Below, in pieces: positions 1 to 5,247 of a DNA stretch of 5,247 bases. The stretch covers positions 1 through 5,247 of the forward strand of contig JAPUFN010000445.1 of assembly GCA_027293665.1 (NCBI GenBank), written 5' to 3'. Each line of letters begins with the position of its first letter. Within the stretch, counting starts at the first letter, position 1. A program made the position numbers and the translations under genes. The notes beneath the pieces are model-generated. The model was not told the DNA's origin. It saw only the letters and a program-made list of their open reading frames with translations, and ran no database searches. Source of the DNA: Gammaproteobacteria bacterium. GTDB taxonomy: Bacteria; Pseudomonadota; Gammaproteobacteria; Pseudomonadales; Azotimanducaceae.

Positions 1-51
1 CTGTGCACGAACTGATCATCGGATTTCGTCCGGTGAGGTAGCTCGATCGAT

Positions 52-57
52 GGTGGG
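52..57 (+). promoter_or_regulatory. Weak ribosome binding site of the receptor gene
   Basis: GGTGGG lies 6 nt before the ATG at 64. It is a poor Shine-Dalgarno match, but the ATG shares a base with a TAA at 62-64 whose frame is open to the left edge of the window. Ribosomes finishing an upstream gene could therefore reinitiate here. No promoter is visible in the 63 bases before the start. Confidence 0.4.
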
Positions 58-63
58 CGCCTA

Positions 64-2634
64 ATGAAATTAGTAACGCTGCTGTTGGTGATAGGCACGT
101 GCGCCGGTATCGGCCCGCTTCGCGCGGGCGAACCGAATGACACTGAACTCGCAAACCGGCCGCTGCTGGAAGTCATCGCGGACTTCGAGCGCTCAGGCTA
201 TCACTTCGTCTACTCTAAGCGTCTTGTTCGTTCAACAACGCTCATTCATATCTCATCCAGCGGCGACCCGACAATTGATCGTCTTCGCGCAGCACTTGGG
301 GATATTGGCCTGAGCCTTTCGAAGGCGGATAACGGTACGTACTTTATCGTGCCTGCTGAGCGAACGTCACAGCCGCTGGCAGGTCGCATCACCGATGCGC
401 AATCCGGTGAGCCGTTGAGCGGTGTGCGCATTGAGCTTGGTAACCAGGTCGTGTTCAGCGATGCCAATGGTTACTTCCAGTTACCCGACCTGCGTGTCCC
501 CGTTTCCCCCGATTCGGCTCTGCCTGTCCCCAACTCCGGCCACATGCTGCCTGTCCCCATTTCTGTCAGCCTCGATGGGTATCGAGCGAGGCTTGTCGCT
601 ACCAGTGAATCGCTCGAAGACATACTGGAGATTCCGCTCGACCCACATACGGACATCGAGGAGGTTGTGGTGATCTCCAGTCGGTACGCGTTGAAGAAAT
701 CGGCAGGCGGTTCGCAGCACCGTCTTGATGCAACCGATATCAACTCGATTCCTGAGCTCGGTGATGATGCATTGCGCGCCGCTGTGCATTTGCCCGGAAT
801 GGCAACGATCGGATTGTCGGCGAAACCCTACATCAGAGGTGGGTTGCAGGATGAAACTCTGGTGCTTTTCAATAACGTCGAACTCCTCGAGCCGTTCCAT
901 TTGAAGGATTTCCAGAGCGTCTTTTCGGGATTGAATCCTGCGCTCATCAAGACGATCGATGTCTATACCGGAGGATTTCCGGCACGCTATGGAGACCGTA
1001 TGAGCGGGGTGATGGACATTGATCCGGCTGATGAATATTCCGGTCTGGGTGCTGAACTTGGGTTGAGCTTTTTGACGACGTCCGCGGCAGCCTATGGCAC
1101 AACTCACGAGGGACGTGGCGAGTGGGCTTTCTCTGCGCGGCGGGGCAATCTCGACATCATCACAGACGCGGTGAATTCCAGCGTTGGTGACCCTTCTTAC
1201 TCCGACTGGTTCGCCAGTTATTCCTGGGCGTTGACACCATCGACGGAACTTGAATTCGGCACGATCGTCTACGACGACGACATCCTGTTCAAAGATCTTG
1301 ACGATAATGGCGTTGATGGTGAGTTGGCGAACTCGCGTTATCAGAATGCCTATGGCTGGGTTCAATTGCACAACGACTGGTCACTACGCCAGTCGTCGTC
1401 GACTTTGCTGTCGTTCGGCTCCATCCGCCACGAACGGGACGGCTTCATTAGCGATCCGGATCCAGAGGAGGGGTTCAGCACGCTTGATGATGATCGCGAT
1501 TTCAAAGTATGGAGTCTGGTCCACCATCACAATTACCAGCACAGTGATACGCTCAACGTTGAACTGGGCGGGCGGCTCAATTACCAGAAGGGGCGCTACG
1601 ATACGCTCGCTACTATCGAACACGGAGAACTGGCTGAGCTTATTGGTATTGAGACCTCCGAAGTGCGCGACGTTCATGTGCGTCCAGAGGGTATAAGTGG
1701 CGGAGTTTATGCGTCCACCCGGATTCGTCCTAGTTCCTGGCTGACGCTGGAGGCGGGACTGCGTTGGGATTTTCAGGACTACGGTGAGAAGTCTGAACAT
1801 CAACTGAGCCCACGAATCAGCACCCGGTTTGATGTGGGGGAGAATACGCAGATCCGAGTGTCGGCGGGGAGGTTTTATCAACCCGAAGCAATTCATGAAC
1901 TGCAGGCAGCTGATGGCGTAAGCCGGTTTCAGAAACCCCAATATGCGGATCATTTCATCGCTGGAATCAATCACAGCTTTGGCGATTCCGGTTTCAGCAG
2001 CAGAATTGAAACGTTCTACAAACGCTTCAGAGACCCCAAACGACGTTTTGAAAACGTCTTCAACTCGTTGGTGCTGGTACCGGAATTGATGTCGGACCGG
2101 GTGGAAGTCGCGCCCGAAAAAGCACGCGCCCGTGGGATCGAAGCCACGCTGCGCTACAACCCGGGAAACGATCTCAATTTATGGTTGAGCTACACCCGAG
2201 CTTCGGCAGAGGATCGTATCGATGGCGACTGGCGCCCGCGCTCCTGGGATCAGCGCCATTCGATTTCAAGCGGAGTTATCTGGAATAGAGGTCCCTGGTC
2301 GGTATCGGGTACCGTGCTCTGGCACTCTGGTTGGCAGACGACCCTTCTGCCCGCGACCATTGCCGAAGATGAGCAACCGGACCTGCAGCGCAACGGCGAT
2401 CAACTGCCGGAGTTCATCTCGGTGGACTTCCGCGTGAGCCGCACGTGGGAATGGTCGCAGCAGTCATTAACGCTCTTCCTCGAGGTCACCAACATGTTCG
2501 ATCGCGACAACGTTGGTGCGTATGAGTACGAACTCGAAGAAGATGAGGAAAATGGCGGGTTTATTGTGATCGCGGAGGAAGAGACACTGCTGCCGCTCGT
2601 GCCGTCGCTCGGATTGCTCTGGAGATTCAACTGA
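64..2634 (+). CDS. TonB-dependent outer-membrane receptor with N-terminal STN signalling domain
   Basis: This 856-residue protein is a ligand-gated outer-membrane transporter energised by TonB-ExbBD; the ligand cannot be told. Residues 1-21 form a signal peptide (MKLVTLLLVIG start, likely cut after PLRA). Residues about 30-97 match the STN fold (PLLEVIADFERSGYHFVYS and the end GTYFIV), used in FecA-type receptors to signal to a periplasmic anti-sigma factor. Residues about 105-193 are a carboxypeptidase-like regulatory beta-sandwich (LAGRITDAQSGEPLSGV, ANGYF, SLDGY), interrupted by a repeat-coded segment at 143-165. A TonB-box-like stretch, DIEEVVVISSRY, lies at 197-208. The plug covers about 212-322 (YIRGG, GGFPARYGDRMSGVMDI), and the rest is beta-barrel, ending LGLLWRFN with Phe next to last. 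The ATG overlaps an upstream stop (TAATG), suggesting translational coupling. Family is certain; signalling through a FecI/FecR pair is inferred from the STN domain. Confidence 0.95.
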   Translation: MKLVTLLLVIGTCAGIGPLRAGEPNDTELANRPLLEVIADFERSGYHFVYSKRLVRSTTLIHISSSGDPTIDRLRAALGDIGLSLSKADNGTYFIVPAERTSQPLAGRITDAQSGEPLSGVRIELGNQVVFSDANGYFQLPDLRVPVSPDSALPVPNSGHMLPVPISVSLDGYRARLVATSESLEDILEIPLDPHTDIEEVVVISSRYALKKSAGGSQHRLDATDINSIPELGDDALRAAVHLPGMATIGLSAKPYIRGGLQDETLVLFNNVELLEPFHLKDFQSVFSGLNPALIKTIDVYTGGFPARYGDRMSGVMDIDPADEYSGLGAELGLSFLTTSAAAYGTTHEGRGEWAFSARRGNLDIITDAVNSSVGDPSYSDWFASYSWALTPSTELEFGTIVYDDDILFKDLDDNGVDGELANSRYQNAYGWVQLHNDWSLRQSSSTLLSFGSIRHERDGFISDPDPEEGFSTLDDDRDFKVWSLVHHHNYQHSDTLNVELGGRLNYQKGRYDTLATIEHGELAELIGIETSEVRDVHVRPEGISGGVYASTRIRPSSWLTLEAGLRWDFQDYGEKSEHQLSPRISTRFDVGENTQIRVSAGRFYQPEAIHELQAADGVSRFQKPQYADHFIAGINHSFGDSGFSSRIETFYKRFRDPKRRFENVFNSLVLVPELMSDRVEVAPEKARARGIEATLRYNPGNDLNLWLSYTRASAEDRIDGDWRPRSWDQRHSISSGVIWNRGPWSVSGTVLWHSGWQTTLLPATIAEDEQPDLQRNGDQLPEFISVDFRVSRTWEWSQQSLTLFLEVTNMFDRDNVGAYEYELEEDEENGGFIVIAEEETLLPLVPSLGLLWRFN
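490..558 (+). repeat. Three in-frame CTGCSTGTCCCC repeats inside the receptor gene
   Basis: The 12-mer CTGC(G/C)TGTCCCC occurs at 490-501, 520-531 and 547-558, with start-to-start spacings of 30 and 27 bp. Both spacings are multiples of three, so each copy is read in the same frame and codes L(R/P)VP at residues 143-146, 153-156 and 162-165. The repeats sit where the regulatory beta-sandwich normally has a short hairpin between a GYF-x-L strand and a V-S-x-x-GY strand. Collapsing copy 1 onto copy 3 removes 57 bp and leaves a continuous, family-like hairpin. The reverse complement, GGGGACAG, resembles dispersed motifs I recall from gammaproteobacterial intergenic repeats; that link is from memory, not shown here. 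Confidence 0.7.
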
Positions 2635-2639
2635 AAACA

Positions 2640-2679
2640 GCCGCACGGGCTCTGCGACCTCAGGCTATTACTGTGCGGC
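2640..2679. terminator. Candidate bidirectional terminator between convergent genes
   Basis: GCCGCAC at 2640-2646 pairs perfectly with GTGCGGC at 2673-2679, across a 26-nt loop. On the minus strand the stem is followed by TGTTTTC, a short T-run fitting intrinsic termination of the ATPase transcript. On the plus strand it is followed by CCTTTC, a weak tail for the receptor transcript. The right arm lies inside the last codons of the ATPase gene. The long loop and 7-bp stem make this moderate evidence only. Confidence 0.35.
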
Positions 2680-4133
2680 CTTTCGCCCAACTGCGCAGGC
2701 TGGCGATGCTCTCTGCGCGCAGCACGGACATCGGATAGGTGCGGCTGATCGCTCCTGTTACGTCTTCCTGGGTTACCGTTCCGTCGCGGGAACACGCCAG
2801 ATAGCGCGCAGAGACGATCGCCTCTTCGATCTCCGCACCGGTGAACCCGTCGGCGACGGCAGCCAGCCCGGCGAGATCGAAGGCGTCGTCGTCGATGCCG
2901 CGCTTCTTGAGATGTATACGGAATATTTCCTGGCGCACCTGCTCGTCAGGCAGATCGACGAAGAAAACTTCGTCGAGACGGCCTTTGCGGACGAGTTCGG
3001 GTGGCAGTTCGGTGATGTCGTTGGAAGTGGCGACGATGAAGACCGGCTTGTCGTTTTCTGCCATCCAGGTCAACAGGGTGCTCAGCACTCGCTTGGATGT
3101 CGCGTTGTCCGACTGGCCAGTCGCGAGGCCTTTTTCAATCTCGTCCATCCATAGCACGCAAGGCGCCATGAGTTCGGCCTGTTGCAACGAGTTGCGCAAG
3201 TTGCGTTCTGTTTCGCCGAAGAACTTGTTGTAGAGCGTGCCAAAATCCAGCCGCAGTAACGGCAATCCCCAGAAACCGGCCACCGACTTTGCTGCGAGAC
3301 TTTTGCCGCCACCCTGCACGCCCAGCAGCATGACACCTCTGGGTCGGTCCTGCGCAGCTTTGACAAACGCATCGCGTCTGAGATCGAGCCAACCCTTCAG
3401 GTTATGCAATCCTGCGACGTTCGAGAAATCTTCCGTGTCGTACTCGAATCGGAGCACGCCTTCGGAACCGAGCAGTTCAAACTTGAGCCGATTGACCTCC
3501 GGGATATCGGTCTCCGTAATGGCGCCATCTTTGAATATCGCGTGGCGCACAAGCACGCGCGCATCGGCATGGGAGACACCACGCAGATTGGCGATCAGGC
3601 GTTCCAGGGTCTGGTTGTCGGTGCGGACTTTCTCACCTTGATGTTGGTCGGCCCATTCCTTCGCCTGAGAGCGGATGAGAGACATTAATTCCTCATCGCT
3701 TGGCAGGCGCAGGTCGAACTTTGCCGTCGACCGGCCAAGTTCCTGCGGTACTTCCAGCCGGTGGCTGACGAGGACAACGGTGTTGTTCAGAGTATCGTGG
3801 TCGAGTGCTATGTCCTTCAGGTAGCGTATGTGCTTGGGATCTTCGGTGAGATAGGGATGGAAATCGCACAAGGCGTACAGCGAAGGTCCTGGAGTCGACG
3901 CAATATGTGCGAGGAGCGCTGCGGGGTCTGCCAGGTTGTCTTCCGTCTGCGGACCTGGTCCGAAGCCGCCGAGTTGCAGACCGCGGGTAGAGCGCCACTC
4001 AATAGAAGGACAGCCGGCGCTGCATGGCGAATTGCAGCAGCAGCGCCAGTACCCGACGTTCGTCGGGAGATTCGATGACAACGATGGGAATTTTCGCATC
4101 GAGAATCATCCCCAGGTCTTTTGTTTCCGCCAT
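2660..4133 (-). CDS. Ycf46-like AAA+ ATPase, with a one-base frameshift near its start
   Basis: This is an AAA+ ATPase of the Ycf46 type (known from cyanobacteria and proteobacteria; cellular role poorly defined). Counted as the 490-residue repaired product, Walker A is GVQGGGKS at 271-278, Walker B is VLWMDE at 326-331, the sensor-1 Asn is N371 in IVATSND, and the arginine-finger region is VRKGRLDEVFF from about 381. The small lid domain follows (DGFTGAEIEEAI). The N-terminal half looks like a degenerate AAA domain without a P-loop (LYALCDFHPYL, VVLVSHRLEVP). The start at 4133 has an AAGG ribosome site and reads MAETKDLGMILDAKIPIVVI onward to SFY, then hits TGA at 3999-4001; removing one T restores SFYEWRSTRG. 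The frame used after the shift is also open from an ATG at 4099, but its first 33 residues (Cys-rich, SPCSAGC) are unlike the family. It converges on the receptor gene and diverges from the HIT gene. Confidence 0.85.
3999..4004 (-). other. Frameshift site in the ATPase gene
   Basis: The coding strand reads TTC TAT TGA GTG G. The upstream frame (44 codons from 4133) stops at the TGA, and the downstream frame continues as GAG TGG CGC. One surplus T, the plus-strand A at 4001 or 4002, is enough to explain the break, since both flanking protein segments look like genuine family sequence. It may be a sequencing error, a real mutation, or, much less likely, a recoding site. Confidence 0.75.
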
Positions 4134-4143
4134 TGTGTCTGAA

Positions 4144-4147
4144 CCTT
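4144..4147 (-). promoter_or_regulatory. Ribosome binding site that fixes the ATPase start at 4133
   Basis: AAGG on the minus strand lies 10 nt before the ATG at 4131-4133. The following codons give a hydrophobic, family-like N-terminus (AKIPIVVIESPDERR). This supports 4133 as the true start rather than the ATG at 4099, which is in a different frame and inside that segment. Confidence 0.5.
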
Positions 4148-4161
4148 GTGCCGCGCTGTCC

Positions 4162-4189
4162 TTGCGCTGACAGAACGATCGGTTAAAGT
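4162..4189 (+). promoter_or_regulatory. Possible sigma-70 promoter of the HIT-coq7 pair
   Basis: TTGCGC at 4162-4167 and TAAAGT at 4184-4189 are 16 bp apart, in the 98-bp gap between divergent genes and 42 bp before the HIT start. The matches to TTGACA and TATAAT are only 3/6 and 4/6. An overlapping CTGACA at 4167-4172 is a better -35 but has no good -10 at the right distance. No clear promoter was seen for the opposite strand. Confidence 0.3.
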
Positions 4190-4220
4190 CCCTGTATTCG
4201 AGTTCAGTTACTGTGTGTAC

Positions 4221-4224
4221 GGAG
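4221..4224 (+). promoter_or_regulatory. Ribosome binding site of the HIT gene
   Basis: GGAG sits 7 nt before the ATG at 4232, a standard Shine-Dalgarno position. It supports that start. Confidence 0.6.
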
Positions 4225-4231
4225 TCTAGGT

Positions 4232-4576
4232 ATGGGAGCGGACTGCCTGTTCTGCAAGATCATCAATCGGGAGCTACCCGCTGATATCGTCTTCGAAGAT
4301 GACGAGCTGGTCGCCTTCAACGATATCAGCCCTCAGGCGCCGACACACATGCTCATTATTCCCAAAAAGCACATCGCAACAGTGAACGATTTAACCGATG
4401 CGGAAATAGACCTGCCGGGAAAGTTGATTTTGCGAGCCAAGGCAATTGCGAGTGAGAAGGGCATCGCAGAAACCGGTTACCGGCTGATCATGAACTGCAA
4501 TGAGCAAGGCGGGCAAACCGTCTTCCACGTACATCTGCACCTGCTTGGTGGGCGTCAGCTCACCCACCTGGGTTGA
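4232..4576 (+). CDS. hinT: HinT-type histidine triad (HIT) nucleotide hydrolase
   Basis: The 114-residue product is a HIT-family protein. These are small cytoplasmic homodimers that hydrolyse purine nucleoside phosphoramidates such as AMP-linked amines; the physiological substrate is unsettled. The sequence shows the family opening DCLFCKIINRELPADIVFED, the core DISPQAPTHMLIIPKKHI, and the active-site motif HVHLHLLGGR with His99, His101 and His103; His101 would be the nucleophile. Cys5, Cys8 and His47 with a triad His match the zinc site of the CxxC subgroup, which E. coli HinT lacks. Length is close to the usual 110-120, with a slightly shortened C-terminus. It starts 98 bp from the divergent ATPase start, and its TGA at 4574-4576 abuts coq7, so the two are probably cotranscribed. 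Confidence 0.95.
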   Translation: MGADCLFCKIINRELPADIVFEDDELVAFNDISPQAPTHMLIIPKKHIATVNDLTDAEIDLPGKLILRAKAIASEKGIAETGYRLIMNCNEQGGQTVFHVHLHLLGGRQLTHLG

Positions 4577-4584
4577 GTTCCGAC

Positions 4585-5211
4585 ATGGCGTTGATCGATG
4601 ACGTAGTGCTGCAGGTCGACAACGCTTTACGGACTCTCAGTGGCTCGCGTACAGCGCTGCGCGACAATCCCGCAAGCGATGTCGCCGAAGCGTCACTGAG
4701 CGAGGATGAACAAGTCCATGCCGCGGGCCTGATGCGCGTCAATCACACGGGCGAAATTTGCGCCCAGGCGCTATATGAAGGACAGGCACTGACCGCCAAA
4801 GACGCCGACACCCGAAGTTCCCTGCTCAGCGCTGCGCAGGAAGAAGTCGATCACCTGGCCTGGTGCGAAGAACGACTCGTCGAGCTTGGCAGCAAACCAA
4901 GCGTGTTGAACCCTATTTTTTACGCGGCATCCTACGCCATGGGAGCAGTGACGGGTTTACTCGGTGACAAAGTCAGTCTGGGATTTGTCGAAGCTACTGA
5001 AGATCAGGTCTGCCAGCATCTCGATTCGCATCTCGAATCCCTACCCAAAGACGATGCCAGGAGCCGCGCGATCGTTAGTCGAATGCATGAAGACGAAGCG
5101 CGCCATGGTACTGAGGCCATTTCAGCTGGTGGTATGGAGTTTCCTCGACCAGTAAAAAATCTCATGACACTGATCTCAAAGGTCATGACGGAGACCAGCT
5201 ACAAGATCTAA
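4585..5211 (+). CDS. coq7: Coq7, di-iron demethoxyubiquinone hydroxylase
   Basis: Coq7 performs the last ring hydroxylation of ubiquinone synthesis, converting the 2-polyprenyl-3-methyl-6-methoxy-benzoquinone to its 5-hydroxy form with O2, as a peripheral inner-membrane protein. All di-iron ligands of the ferritin-like four-helix fold are present, numbered from the ATG at 4585: Glu57 (NHTGE), Glu87 and His90 (EEVDH), Glu139 (EATEDQ), Glu171 and His174 (DEARH). The conserved HAAGLMRVNHTGE, SVLNPIFY, GDKVSLGFVEATE and C-terminal LISKVMT-x-x-SYKI closely follow the Pseudomonas enzyme. The 208-residue length is normal. The ATG is preferred because GGTTGAG lies 7 nt before it. A TTG at 4573, overlapping the HIT stop as TTGA, would add four residues (MSSD) and cannot be excluded. 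It follows the HIT gene by 8 nt and is complete. Confidence 0.95.
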   Translation: MALIDDVVLQVDNALRTLSGSRTALRDNPASDVAEASLSEDEQVHAAGLMRVNHTGEICAQALYEGQALTAKDADTRSSLLSAAQEEVDHLAWCEERLVELGSKPSVLNPIFYAASYAMGAVTGLLGDKVSLGFVEATEDQVCQHLDSHLESLPKDDARSRAIVSRMHEDEARHGTEAISAGGMEFPRPVKNLMTLISKVMTETSYKI

Positions 5212-5247
5212 CTCTCGAGAAGCGATTGGGTATCAGACCTGGTGCAC

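Noticed and set aside
490..558. Possible CRISPR-like array from the three TGTCCCC repeats
   Set aside because: Repeats are only 12 bp with 15-18 bp between them, sit inside a coding frame, and have no cas genes nearby.
481..1371. Long antisense open frame (296 codons) opposite the receptor gene
   Set aside because: It lies wholly within a certain coding sequence. Its product is low in hydrophobic order, with no recognisable motif, and has no convincing start signal. It is a by-product of the receptor's codon use.
3999..4010. Programmed +1 frameshift as in prfB
   Set aside because: There is no internal Shine-Dalgarno at the required distance, and the slip codon UAU would re-pair poorly on AUU. 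A sequencing error or simple mutation is more economical.
3936..4142. Small plus-strand open frame opposite the ATPase 5' end
   Set aside because: It is antisense to clear coding sequence, with no ribosome site and no family resemblance.
5213..5220. Palindrome TCTCGAGA after the coq7 stop as a terminator
   Set aside because: It has only 4-bp arms with no loop and no following T-run, so it would not form a terminator hairpin.

Overview
The window looks like chromosomal DNA of a gammaproteobacterium, with base composition in the mid-fifties percent GC by eye. Two things support this. A Coq7-type di-iron ubiquinone hydroxylase is close in sequence to the Pseudomonas type. A large TonB-dependent receptor carries an N-terminal signalling (STN) domain, an arrangement common in polymer- or siderophore-scavenging gammaproteobacteria. 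Genus cannot be read from the sequence; a marine or soil lineage rich in such receptors (for example Woeseia or Steroidobacter relatives) is only a guess.

Layout: (1) Bases 64-2634, plus strand, encode an 856-residue outer-membrane receptor with signal peptide, STN domain, carboxypeptidase-like regulatory domain, TonB box, plug and beta-barrel. Its ATG overlaps a stop codon of a frame open from the left edge (TAATG), so it is probably the last gene of an operon whose earlier genes, possibly a FecI/FecR-type sigma/anti-sigma pair, lie outside. (2) Bases 2660-4133, minus strand, encode a Ycf46-like AAA+ ATPase. It converges on the receptor gene, with only 25 bp between the stop codons and a candidate shared hairpin terminator. 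The N-terminal 44 codons and the remaining 446 codons are in different frames. A single extra base at the TT in the coding strand (plus-strand AA at 4001-4002) separates them. (3) A 98-bp divergent intergenic region (4134-4231) holds the start signals of the ATPase gene and of the next gene. (4) Bases 4232-4576, plus strand, encode a HinT-type histidine-triad hydrolase. It is followed with almost no gap by (5) coq7 at about 4585-5211, plus strand, for ubiquinone synthesis. The last 36 bases (5212-5247) show no feature.

The HIT gene and coq7 form a tight pair, probably one transcript. The ATPase is divergent from them, and the receptor belongs to a separate unit to the left. Apart from the two points below, this is ordinary housekeeping and uptake gene content, and I do not see a new multi-gene system. 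The points that deserve a second look are the one-base frameshift in the ATPase gene, and a short in-frame array of CTGCSTGTCCCC repeats inside the regulatory domain of the receptor, which looks like a small repeat insertion absorbed into a coding sequence.
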